DNA of 64,000 bases from the NCBI RefSeq assembly GCF_030409685.1, contig NZ_JAUFQJ010000024.1, forward strand, positions 740,564 through 804,563, in the 5' to 3' direction. This stretch comes from Ferruginibacter paludis. GTDB lineage: Bacteria > Bacteroidota > Bacteroidia > Chitinophagales > Chitinophagaceae. Below the pieces are notes generated by a model. The model was not told where the DNA came from, did no database searches, and saw nothing but the letters and a program-made list of their open reading frames with translations. Positions 27,307 through 35,602 of this stretch are shown here, in pieces. Positions within the stretch are counted from its first letter, which is position 1. The number at the start of each line of letters is the position of its first letter. A program made the position numbers and the translations under genes.

Positions 27307-28257
27307 ATGAAATACTTGTTATCAATAGTATCAATCGCAATTGCTGTAACAATCTTGCCATTAACAAGCAAGGCGCAAACAGATATGGATGCCATTATGA
27401 TGGAGAAAAGGCAGTTTTGTGTAGGGCCAATGTACAACCATAGCAGCTGGAAAAATTATTGGGAAGGCACTTTAAAAAGAGACAATCAAAACCTGGGCAC
27501 TGTAAGCACAAACACGTTTGCAGTAATGGGCGCCTACGGTATTACAGGAAAACTAAACGCTTTGTTTAATGTGCCTTACATCAAAACAAAAGCATCAGAC
27601 GGCACATTGCACAGCATGCAGGGCTTTCAGGATCTAAGCCTGTTTATAAAATGGATGCCGGTTGAACAGATGCTCGGACCGGGTACATTTTCTTTGTATA
27701 CCATTGGGGGTGCATCCATACCACTAACTAATTATGTAGTTGATTTTTTGCCGCTATCAATCGGGCTGCATAGTAAAACACTTTCTGCAAGATTGCTGCT
27801 GGACTACCAGGTAAACAACATTTTTGTTACCGGCAGTGCTACTTATGTGGTAAGAGATAACACAAAATTAGACCGCACATCTTACTATGATACGCAGTCG
27901 CATCTCACCAATGAAGTGTCAATGCCCGATGCTTCCAACTTTAATTTCAGGGCTGGTTACCGCAGCAGTAAATTAATTGCAGAAGCCGTGCTGAACAAAT
28001 GGACCACGCTTGGCGGTTTTGATATCACCAGGAATAATATGCCTTTCCCCAGCAATAAAATGAATGCCACCACCATAGGTGCCAATGTTAAATATGTTGT
28101 TACAGCAAATCACAATTTATCATTGGTAGGCGGTGGTAATACAACTGTTGCCGGAAGGAATGTTGGGCAGGCAACTGCTTTTTACGGCTCCGTTTTTTAT
28201 ATCCTTGACTTTACACGCAAAACAACATCAACTGATAAATCAGGTAAAACAAATTAA
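27307..28257 (+). CDS. Outer-membrane beta-barrel protein, third of the trio
   Basis: A 316-residue exported protein with a signal peptide ending in LTSKAQ, followed by about ten predicted beta-strands. It shares the general barrel pattern and a tryptophan-rich early segment (HSSWKNYWEGT) with its two neighbours but lacks QGCVAVR; a Cys occurs at KRQFCVGPMYN instead. The ATG at 27307 is preferred to a TTG two codons upstream. The next gene, a haloperoxidase-like lipoprotein, starts after a one-base gap, so the two are almost certainly translated from one message. The substrate of the pore is unknown. Confidence 0.75.
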   Translation: MKYLLSIVSIAIAVTILPLTSKAQTDMDAIMMEKRQFCVGPMYNHSSWKNYWEGTLKRDNQNLGTVSTNTFAVMGAYGITGKLNALFNVPYIKTKASDGTLHSMQGFQDLSLFIKWMPVEQMLGPGTFSLYTIGGASIPLTNYVVDFLPLSIGLHSKTLSARLLLDYQVNNIFVTGSATYVVRDNTKLDRTSYYDTQSHLTNEVSMPDASNFNFRAGYRSSKLIAEAVLNKWTTLGGFDITRNNMPFPSNKMNATTIGANVKYVVTANHNLSLVGGGNTTVAGRNVGQATAFYGSVFYILDFTRKTTSTDKSGKTN

Positions 28258-28258
28258 C

Positions 28259-29812
28259 ATGAACAAGAAATTATTTTTGTACCAGGTTTGTATTGTGGTT
28301 GCTGCGGCAGCAATCATTATAGCATGCAATAAAGATATCGTGGGCAGAACAGACAATGCACCTGCCCTGGCACCAACCAACATTGATTCGAATGCAGGCT
28401 CGTGGAAACCCGTGCTGCTGGCTGCACCGACAGATATCGTGGTAGCAACTCCTATCGCCACAAACACTCCTGATTACATTGCGCAGATCAATGAAATAAA
28501 AAGCGCCCAGGCCAATATTACGCAGGAAGAAAAAAAGATGGTAAAGTATTGGAGTGCCGGCGCTATACTGCGCTGGAACGAAATTTTAAGGGAACTGGTA
28601 GCCAAACACAACCTGCCTCCTTATCAAAACCCCGATGGTACCTACCCTATTCCAAGTGCCGCCAATCCACTGGCATACCCGCAATTTCCATTCAGTAATC
28701 CCCCTTATGCAGCAAGGGCCTATGCTTATGTAAGTGCAGCCCAATACGATGCTTTGGTAACTGCCTGGTATTATAAAAAACAATTTAACCGTGCGGCGCC
28801 GTATAAAGTGGATGCTACTTTACAGGTATTGGTTCCAAAGTCAGAGTTGCCGTCTTATCCATCCGAAGATGCGGTAGTAGAAGGTACAGCGGTTGAAATG
28901 TTGAAACTACTTTTTCCCGGAGACCAGGATTATATACAGCAGAAAGCAGCAGAACACAGAAGAGCAAGAATTATTGCCGGCGCCAATGTACGCAGCGACA
29001 TCGAAGCAGGTGAGGCTTTGGGCAAAGCAGTAGCACAAAAATTTACAGCGAGGGCACGAGGCGACAGGGCGGGTGCTGCAGTAGGTACGCCCACCATTTG
29101 GGCAAAGCTCGAAACGGATTGTATGGCAAGGGGCGAAACCCCCTGGTATAGCCTGGAAATTCCAAAGCGGCCGCCCATGCTGCCTGTTTTTGGAAAAACA
29201 AAAGCATTTTTATTTGATTCTTTAACTGCGTTATCATTGCGCCCGGCGCCGCCACCCGCTGTTGGCAGCAAGCAAATGAAAGATGAAACAGAAGAGATTT
29301 ACCAGATGGTAAAAAATCCAACACGCGAAAGAACCGCCATTGTTCAGTTCTGGGCTGATGGGGTAGCTACATCTACTCCTCCAGGCCACTGGGATGCCAT
29401 AGCTGCTGAAGATTTTATTGCAAAAGGTTTTAGTGAGGTTCGTTGGGCAAGAAATATGGCATTACTTAACATGTCGCTAATGGATGCCGCCATTGTTTGC
29501 TGGGATACAAAAAATTATTATTACAATCCACGGCCGACACAATTGAACCCGGCAATAAAAACACTTACAGGGATACCTAACTTCCCTTCTTATATTTCAG
29601 GCCACTCAACTTTTAGCGGTGCGGCGGCGGCCATATTGGGCCATATCATTCCAGAAAGAGCATCGGCTTATGAAGCGATGGCGCAGGAAGCTTCCAATTC
29701 AAGAATGTACGGTGGCATTCACTACCGCAGCGATTGCGCTGTTGGGTTGACTGTAGGGAAAAGCGTAGGTGGGTATGCTATACAAAGAGCGCTTACTGAT
29801 GGGGCTGAATAA
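28259..29812 (+). CDS. Vanadium-haloperoxidase-like PAP2-fold lipoprotein (second copy)
   Basis: A 517-residue lipoprotein with the lipobox IIIAC (Cys23). The pocket residues of the vanadium haloperoxidase/PAP2 family are nearly complete: Lys418-x6-Arg425-Pro426 (KNYYYNPRP), Ser447-Gly448-His449 in YISGHST, and Ser481-Arg482-x5-His488 followed by Asp492 (SRMYGGIHYRSD). It is thus the more canonical of the two copies in this cluster, the other having Cys in place of the pocket Ser. A frame extending upstream to 28133 is rejected, since it overlaps the barrel gene and hides the lipoprotein signal. Halide oxidation, another peroxidase reaction and phosphatase activity all remain possible. Confidence 0.88.
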   Translation: MNKKLFLYQVCIVVAAAAIIIACNKDIVGRTDNAPALAPTNIDSNAGSWKPVLLAAPTDIVVATPIATNTPDYIAQINEIKSAQANITQEEKKMVKYWSAGAILRWNEILRELVAKHNLPPYQNPDGTYPIPSAANPLAYPQFPFSNPPYAARAYAYVSAAQYDALVTAWYYKKQFNRAAPYKVDATLQVLVPKSELPSYPSEDAVVEGTAVEMLKLLFPGDQDYIQQKAAEHRRARIIAGANVRSDIEAGEALGKAVAQKFTARARGDRAGAAVGTPTIWAKLETDCMARGETPWYSLEIPKRPPMLPVFGKTKAFLFDSLTALSLRPAPPPAVGSKQMKDETEEIYQMVKNPTRERTAIVQFWADGVATSTPPGHWDAIAAEDFIAKGFSEVRWARNMALLNMSLMDAAIVCWDTKNYYYNPRPTQLNPAIKTLTGIPNFPSYISGHSTFSGAAAAILGHIIPERASAYEAMAQEASNSRMYGGIHYRSDCAVGLTVGKSVGGYAIQRALTDGAE

Positions 29813-29865
29813 ATTAAATCGTTTTTTTCAGGCTTAGTTTTTAGGTTAATGATGCACCAATATAA

Positions 29866-29889
29866 GGCGTTGTAATTCTTTACAATGCC
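29866..29889 (+). repeat. Hairpin, first of a pair
   Basis: GGCGTTGTAA, loop TTCT, TTACAATGCC: a ten-base-pair stem with one G-U pair. The same outline, loop and G-U position recur 126 bases downstream with covarying stem bases. No T run follows directly, so on its own it is a weak terminator. Confidence 0.6.
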
Positions 29890-29990
29890 ATTTTCAACAA
29901 CCTGAACAATTACAATTTTATAATTAAAATAATACACCAAACCAGGCAATATTTTTAGTCAGTCGTTTTTAGCAGTTTAGTTTAATGATA

Positions 29991-30022
29991 AGGCGTCATA
30001 ATTCTTTATGATGCCTCTTTTT
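29991..30022 (+). terminator. Hairpin, second of the pair, probable terminator
   Basis: AGGCGTCATAA, loop TTCT, TTATGATGCCT, then TCTTTTT-like bases (30016-30022). The 11-base-pair stem has a G-U pair in the same position as the upstream hairpin. The T-rich tail fits rho-independent termination of the transcript carrying the second haloperoxidase-like gene. Confidence 0.65.
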
Positions 30023-30122
30023 AATTCCATTTCTGTATTTACAATAATAGAAGTTTTTTGAAGCTTAATTTTCTTACTAAATCATTTAACTGATAAGGTT
30101 TACCCGGACCAAAAAATAAAAA

Positions 30123-32342
30123 ATGAAATTATATTCAAATTTAAAATGCATTTTTTTTGCAATTTACTTCTATGCATCAGCATGCGATGGTCAACACCTG
30201 CCAACAAAAAAAATAATAGATTCCCTTTCAGAAAAAACGTTGAACAGTATAATCGTTTATGCAAAGCTAAAAGCTTCAGATGCGTCTTATCTTCCGGATA
30301 TTGCTGGTATGAATATTTATGCCGGTAAACGAACCAACGCTCTGCTGTTAAATAACAATACTCCCGGGCTTCAGCAAAATGTCAGCCGGACCCTTATGGC
30401 CCGTATACCCGGGTTAAATATGTGGGAAATGGATGGTGCAGGAACACAGTTAAATATTGGCTCAAGAGGTACCGATCCCCACCGGTCGATTGAAATGAAT
30501 ATGCGCCAAAACGGCTACAACACCAATTCGGATATTTTTGGATACCCTGAAAATCATTATACTGTCCCCATGCAGGCCGTGGAAGAGGTGCAACTGGTAA
30601 GGGGATCTTCGGCCCTGCAGTTTGGGCCACAATTTGGAGGCATGATGAACTACCGTTTAAAAACCGGCGACAGTACAAAAGCGCTCGCAATAGAAAGTGA
30701 GCAAACTGCCGGAAGCAACAATTATTTTAATTCATTCACTTCAGCAGGGGGCACCAAAGGAAAATTAAATTATTACGCCTTTTATGACAACCGGCATGGC
30801 GACGGCTGGCGGGATAATGCGAATTTCAGCTACCACACGTTTCATGTGCATCTTGGATACAAAATAAATGAGCGAATCAGCGTATCAGCTGAATTTTCCA
30901 GGATGGATTATGTACAACAAATAGCAGGTGGGCTCACTGATGCACAATTTGAAGCAAACCCGAAACAATCTGAAAGATCAAGGAACTACTTTCAGCCAAT
31001 CATTAACATCCCTGCTGTAAAACTTACCTATGCTATCAGCCAACATACCAAACTGGAAATTACTGCCAACGGCATTTTTGGCCAGCGCAACAGTGTGCAG
31101 TTCATCAATGCCGGCAATATACCCGACACCATCAATACGGCTATTGGCAAATACAACCCGAGGCAGGTTGACAGGGATTATTATGCCGGCTATACTACTG
31201 AGGCTCGCCTTTTACACCAATATACAATTGGAAAAATAAATAACACATTGTCCGGAGGCGCCCGGTATTTTACTGAGCTAACCAAAAGACAACAAAAAGG
31301 TGTGGGAACAAGTGGCAGCGATTTTGACCTTTCGCTTAATAAACCCTACGGAACAGATCTCAGGCTTACTACCGGCAACTATGCTTTTTTTGCTGAAAAC
31401 AATTTTCAAATTACGCCCCGATTTTCGGTTATACCAGGTGTACGGTACGAAGTAATTAAAACTGATCTTAGTGGCGTTATTAATGCTGCCAGTACCGCAG
31501 TTCATTATAAAAGCAGCCGCAATTTTCCATTGTTCGGCACTGGTTTGCAATACCAGCTGAGCCAGGCCACCCAGTTATATGGCAACATTTCGCAGGAATA
31601 CCGCCCCTATCTATATGCGAATATTACCCCCCCGGACCGGTTAGATAAAATAGATCCCAATTTAAAAGACAGTAAGGGTTATACTGTTGATTTAGGCTAC
31701 AGGGGCCATTATAAAAATATTGTCCAATTTGAAGTAAATGTTTTTTATCTCTACTATGGCAACAAAGTGGGCCTGCTTAGCCAAACAGATGCTGTTGGCA
31801 ATGCTTATTTGTATTCTACCAATATTGGCAATTCGGTTACAAAGGGAATAGAAGCTTTTGGAGAAGTTTCATTAATGAAACTCATTAATCCCGCTATGGT
31901 AAAAAACGATATCAAAATATTTAATTCGCTGGCTTATAACAATGCCCGTTATGTAAGCGGTATCATCAGCCAATCGGGTAGCAACAAAACGATAAAGGGT
32001 AATTATGTTGAAAACGCACCGGCCTGGGTAAACAAAACGGGCGTTGACTTTCGTTTCAATAACCTGCTTTTTAATTTCCAATACAGTTATACCGGCATGA
32101 ATTTCAATGACGCACTTAATACCGTATCAAGCGGAAATGGTGTTATAGGAATTATTCCCGCCTATCATGTCTGGGACTGGGGTTTCAGCTGGCAATTGTC
32201 AAAACAATTCCGTTTAAGCGGGGCTATCAACAACTTTGCCAACAATAAATATTTTAACCGGAGGATTACTTTTTATCCCGGGCCGGGTATTCTGCCGGCT
32301 GACGGACGCACAGCAACTATATCAATGGCAATACGCATATAA
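30123..32342 (+). CDS. FecA-like TonB-dependent outer-membrane receptor
   Basis: A 739-residue receptor: a signal peptide of about 23 residues, a plug domain (NVSRTLMARIPGLNMWEMDG, LNIGSRGTDP, VEEVQLVRGSSALQFGPQFG) and a 22-strand-type barrel ending in ATISMAIRI. It lacks the carboxypeptidase-like N-terminal domain of SusC proteins, so it belongs with siderophore/metal-chelate receptors such as FecA. Several barrel strands close with the usual YGN and NFANNKYFNRR features. It follows a terminator-like hairpin and leads into the AhpD/MFS/SusCD genes (first one 56 bases on), so it may head that transcript. The ligand is unknown; a metal chelate for the nearby vanadate-type enzymes is speculation. 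Confidence 0.9.
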   Translation: MKLYSNLKCIFFAIYFYASACDGQHLPTKKIIDSLSEKTLNSIIVYAKLKASDASYLPDIAGMNIYAGKRTNALLLNNNTPGLQQNVSRTLMARIPGLNMWEMDGAGTQLNIGSRGTDPHRSIEMNMRQNGYNTNSDIFGYPENHYTVPMQAVEEVQLVRGSSALQFGPQFGGMMNYRLKTGDSTKALAIESEQTAGSNNYFNSFTSAGGTKGKLNYYAFYDNRHGDGWRDNANFSYHTFHVHLGYKINERISVSAEFSRMDYVQQIAGGLTDAQFEANPKQSERSRNYFQPIINIPAVKLTYAISQHTKLEITANGIFGQRNSVQFINAGNIPDTINTAIGKYNPRQVDRDYYAGYTTEARLLHQYTIGKINNTLSGGARYFTELTKRQQKGVGTSGSDFDLSLNKPYGTDLRLTTGNYAFFAENNFQITPRFSVIPGVRYEVIKTDLSGVINAASTAVHYKSSRNFPLFGTGLQYQLSQATQLYGNISQEYRPYLYANITPPDRLDKIDPNLKDSKGYTVDLGYRGHYKNIVQFEVNVFYLYYGNKVGLLSQTDAVGNAYLYSTNIGNSVTKGIEAFGEVSLMKLINPAMVKNDIKIFNSLAYNNARYVSGIISQSGSNKTIKGNYVENAPAWVNKTGVDFRFNNLLFNFQYSYTGMNFNDALNTVSSGNGVIGIIPAYHVWDWGFSWQLSKQFRLSGAINNFANNKYFNRRITFYPGPGILPADGRTATISMAIRI

Positions 32343-32398
32343 TCAAAGGAAGTATTTGAATTTTTAAAAATTATTTGAGATTATTAAAACCATTAAGT

Positions 32399-32959
32399 AT
32401 GCCTTACATTCCCTTAGAGCAACATTTGCCCGGTATTACCGGTTTGCTGGAATACAGCAAAGAAACCGCAGCACCCATCAGGGAGTTAACGCAAATTCTG
32501 CTCCGTGGTCCATCCACTCTAACCGAAGGCGAAAGAGAATTAATCGCCACTGTTGTTTCACACCGCAACCAATGTACGTTTTGCACAACAGCCCATACGG
32601 CAGCAGCCAATATTTTATTGGGTGAAGAAGAAACCTCGGCCAGGGTAAAGCAGGATATTATTACTGCACCGGTAAGTGAAAAAATGAAAGCCTTACTAAC
32701 CATTGCCGCACAGGTGCAGCAGAGTGGAAAAAGTGTAACGACCGAATCAGTGCAAAAAGCAAAAGAAGCCGGAGCAACAGACATAGAAATTCATGACACT
32801 GTTTTGATCGCAGCATTGTTCTGCCTGTACAACCGTTATGTAGACGGGCTGGCAACCGTTACGCCAACTGATCCTGCATTTTACAAAGGACTTGGAGAGC
32901 GCTTAAACAACAATGGATACAATCGTTTGCCGCAGGGCTATGAGCATCTAAAAAAATAG
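32399..32959 (+). CDS. AhpD/carboxymuconolactone-decarboxylase-type peroxidase-related protein A
   Basis: A 186-residue all-helical protein of the AhpD/CMD superfamily. The redox motif is Cys59-x2-Cys62-x3-His66 in NQCTFCTTAH, preceded by the conserved GERELIA. The C-terminal signature IHDTVLIAALFCLYNRYVDG is shared with the three other copies at 34293, 34988 and 39964. Such proteins reduce peroxides or peroxiredoxins through the Cys pair (AhpD) or act as peroxidase-related enzymes of unknown substrate. The ATG at 32399 is preferred to a TTG eight codons upstream, in line with the other copies. It lies three bases before the MFS gene. It pairs with copy B (shared LLRGPS). Confidence 0.87.
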   Translation: MPYIPLEQHLPGITGLLEYSKETAAPIRELTQILLRGPSTLTEGERELIATVVSHRNQCTFCTTAHTAAANILLGEEETSARVKQDIITAPVSEKMKALLTIAAQVQQSGKSVTTESVQKAKEAGATDIEIHDTVLIAALFCLYNRYVDGLATVTPTDPAFYKGLGERLNNNGYNRLPQGYEHLKK

Positions 32960-32962
32960 ACA

Positions 32963-34234
32963 ATGACTTTACCAACACAAGATGAAAAAATAAAACCCTA
33001 TTACTGGTTGTTGTTTGCCATTTGCTTTTTAGGGACTGCATTCGCCGGCACCATATCGACGTTGATGAGTGTTTACCTGCCCGTGGCTGTAAAAGATTTA
33101 CTGGGCGAAAAAAGTGAAGGTGAACTCAATACCATCAGCGCCTATATCAACGCGGTTTTTATTTTCGGCGGAGCATTTGGTGGTTTTATTTGCGGTATCA
33201 TAAGTGATAAAGCGGGAAGAAAAGCAGGCGTAATCGTGTCAATTGCCAGCTACGGGATCTTTACGATTTTAACTGGTTACATGCCCAACTGGTGGGGCGT
33301 CGTAATTTGCCGCTTTTTTAGTGGTTTTGGTTTGGGAGGTGTTTTGGTAACTACCGTTACCATCATGATGGAAGAATGGCCGCAAAAAACCAGGGCCATC
33401 TTCATCGGTATTTTATCCATCTCAATACCCGTGGGTATTTTTTCCGCAGGGGTAATTGATTATTTTGTTTCCTCCTGGCGACAGGGTTTTTTAATAGGTG
33501 TCTTCCCTGTGGGTATCGCCATAATTGCCTGTTTTTTATTAAAAGAATCACCCAAATGGAAATACAACCGGGATGAAATTGCTTTGCAATCACATGTTAA
33601 AGACACTTTATTTACCGGCAGCCATCGTAAAGATTTAATAACCGGCTCCATTATTTTTGGCACCATGCTCATTGGCTTGTGGGCGATCTTTTCCTGGCTG
33701 CCTACCTGGATACAAACACTCGTAATTAATGGTGATGCACAAAAAGAAAGAGGGCTTAGCATGATGATGCTGGGTATGGGCGGTTTAACCGGAGGTTTTT
33801 TGTCCGGTTGGTTAACCAACGCCATCGGCCTTCGCAAATCCATGCAGCTTTGTTTTTCAGTTTGTGCAGTAATGTCACTCATCCTGTTTAAAACAAATGT
33901 TCATTTTTCTCCGATTGTATATTTCGAAATTATTATACTGGCTTTATTCTTCGGCGCCAGTCAGGGCGTGCTTTCCGTTTATATACCACATTTATTTCCG
34001 GTTGAAATCCGCGGGGCCGCAACGGGTTTTTGTTTTAACACAGGCAGAGTTTTAACGGCGGTTGCTGTGCTGTTTGTGGGTGTGCTGGTGACTGAATTAG
34101 GCGGCTATAGCAATGCCTTATTTATCTTTTCCACGGTGTTCCTGATAGGCTTAGTAGTAACATTTTTCACTGCTGATGCTGCAGACGTCGAATCAGTGAC
34201 GGAAGTAAAATTTTCGGCTGATAGTATTCACTAA
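32963..34234 (+). CDS. MFS transporter of the sugar/aromatic-acid porter type
   Basis: A 423-residue membrane protein with 12 predicted helices. The loop between helices 2 and 3 reads GIISDKAGRKAGV, the MFS signature D-x-x-G-R-(K/R). VVICRFFSGFGLGGVLV, EEWPQKTRA and the late PHLFPVEIRGAATGFCFN are all characteristic of sugar-porter and aromatic-acid:proton symporter groups. It begins three bases after AhpD-like gene A and ends 58 bases before gene B. The tight linkage suggests it moves the substrate or product of those enzymes through the inner membrane. Direction and ligand are unknown. Confidence 0.9.
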   Translation: MTLPTQDEKIKPYYWLLFAICFLGTAFAGTISTLMSVYLPVAVKDLLGEKSEGELNTISAYINAVFIFGGAFGGFICGIISDKAGRKAGVIVSIASYGIFTILTGYMPNWWGVVICRFFSGFGLGGVLVTTVTIMMEEWPQKTRAIFIGILSISIPVGIFSAGVIDYFVSSWRQGFLIGVFPVGIAIIACFLLKESPKWKYNRDEIALQSHVKDTLFTGSHRKDLITGSIIFGTMLIGLWAIFSWLPTWIQTLVINGDAQKERGLSMMMLGMGGLTGGFLSGWLTNAIGLRKSMQLCFSVCAVMSLILFKTNVHFSPIVYFEIIILALFFGASQGVLSVYIPHLFPVEIRGAATGFCFNTGRVLTAVAVLFVGVLVTELGGYSNALFIFSTVFLIGLVVTFFTADAADVESVTEVKFSADSIH

Positions 34235-34292
34235 ACCCTGTATTCTCCTCCAGGCAATAGTCCACCAAAATGGCGGCAGAGGCGAAATAACT

Positions 34293-34844
34293 ATGGCGCA
34301 TATTAAAGTAGAAGAGAACATTCCGGGTATCAGAAGCCTCGTACTTTTTCGACCTGAAACAGGAAAGCCTTTGTATGATTTAGCACAGGTTTTATTGCGT
34401 GGCCCTTCGTCCTTATCTGAAGCCGAAAGGGAATTGATTGCAGCTTATGTATCCTACCGCAATGAGTGCATTTTTTGCATGAGCAGTCATGCGGCGGCGG
34501 CAAGATGCCTGTATGGACCTGATAAAAACCTGGTGGATGAGGTGTTGCATGATATGCAGCAATCTGGTGCAAGTGATAAACTAAAAGCTTTACTCCACAT
34601 TGCCGGAAAGGTACAGGTGTTGGGAAGAGAAGTAACACCCGAAGACATTGCAGCTGCAAGGATGTTGGGTGCTGATGACCGCGAAATCCATGATACAGTG
34701 CTGATTGCCGCAGCTTTTTCTATGTTCAACCGCTACGTTGACGGACTTGCCAGTTTTACACCGACCGACCCTGCGGTATATGAAGCAATGGGCGAAAGAA
34801 TGGCCAAAGGATATGTGCTGCCTGCATCTCCGGAACCGAAGTGA
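34293..34844 (+). CDS. AhpD/CMD-type peroxidase-related protein B
   Basis: A 183-residue paralogue with Cys59-x2-Cys62-x3-His66 in NECIFCMSSH and the shared end signature IHDTVLIAAAFSMFNRYVDG. It resembles copy A most in its N-terminal half (LLRGPSSLSEAERELIA). All four copies keep the Cys pair and His at identical residue numbers, so all are probably redox-active. It follows the MFS gene and precedes copy C by 143 bases. In AhpD of mycobacteria the Cys pair and His form the peroxidase relay; whether this one reduces a peroxide, a peroxiredoxin or another substrate is not known. Confidence 0.87.
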   Translation: MAHIKVEENIPGIRSLVLFRPETGKPLYDLAQVLLRGPSSLSEAERELIAAYVSYRNECIFCMSSHAAAARCLYGPDKNLVDEVLHDMQQSGASDKLKALLHIAGKVQVLGREVTPEDIAAARMLGADDREIHDTVLIAAAFSMFNRYVDGLASFTPTDPAVYEAMGERMAKGYVLPASPEPK

Positions 34845-34987
34845 TGAAAATTATTATAAAGTAATCCATTAAAATCCGCTCCCTTAAAACCTTTCAACTT
34901 CCAGGGATATTGCCTTTGCAAAAATAAAAGCCAGGATAGATAATACCGGACTCGCAGAAAAAATCAATTCAATTTTTAAACGATTGT

Positions 34988-35548
34988 ATGCCACACATTA
35001 ATTTCAACAACGATTTTCCGGGGATTAGAAGCGCCATGGCTTACAGTCCCGTAACTGCTGCACCAATGGGTGTTTTGGCAGAAATTTTATTAAGAAGCGA
35101 AGATGGTCTATCGCGTGCTGAACGGGAGTTAATCGGCACTTATGTTTCTTATCTCAATGATTGTTTTTACTGTAATCATTCCCACGGGGCGATTGCCTGT
35201 ATTTACCTGGATGGTGATAATGAGCTGGTGGAGCAGGTAAGAAAAGACTATTCCAAAGCCCCTGTTTCTGATAAATTAAAATCGCTACTGGCCATTGCGG
35301 CAAAAGTACAGCGGGGTGGAAAAAACGTAACCACAGCCGACGTTGAGCTGGCAAAAGAAAAAGGCGCTACAGACAAAGACATACATGATACCGTGTTGAT
35401 TGCCGCTGCATTTTGCATGTTTAACAGGTATGTAGATGGCCTCGCCACCATTACTCCATCCGATATGGATTCCTATCCGCTTCGGGCAAAACAAATTGTG
35501 GATAATGGCTATGGAAACTATGTTTTTACCAGTAAACAACCCACTTAA
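34988..35548 (+). CDS. AhpD/CMD-type peroxidase-related protein C
   Basis: A 186-residue paralogue with Cys59-x2-Cys62-x3-His66 in NDCFYCNHSH, preceded by LSRAERELIG. It is closest to copy D at 39964: both have DFPGIR at the start, LLRS, LNDC and the AKVQ/EKVQ-x-GGKNVT block. It starts 143 bases after copy B and ends 54 bases before the SusC gene, so copies C and D flank the SusC/SusD pair. No signal peptide, so it is cytoplasmic, and would act on material after import. The exact reaction is unknown. Confidence 0.87.
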   Translation: MPHINFNNDFPGIRSAMAYSPVTAAPMGVLAEILLRSEDGLSRAERELIGTYVSYLNDCFYCNHSHGAIACIYLDGDNELVEQVRKDYSKAPVSDKLKSLLAIAAKVQRGGKNVTTADVELAKEKGATDKDIHDTVLIAAAFCMFNRYVDGLATITPSDMDSYPLRAKQIVDNGYGNYVFTSKQPT

Positions 35549-35602
35549 AAGCAATCCATTCTAATAATCCCAAATCAACATTAAAATTCAAAACAAACTC
35601 AA

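Larger units (their letters stand above)
29813..30122. other. 310-base intergenic region with two related hairpins
   Basis: No gene was found here. It holds two similar hairpins (29866-29889 and 29991-30022, listed separately) and the leader of the TonB receptor gene. It therefore probably ends the haloperoxidase/barrel transcript and starts the next one. Confidence 0.6.

Noticed and set aside
28133..28258. Upstream extension of the second haloperoxidase-like gene
   Set aside because: It overlaps the barrel gene in another frame and would bury the clear lipoprotein signal that starts at 28259.
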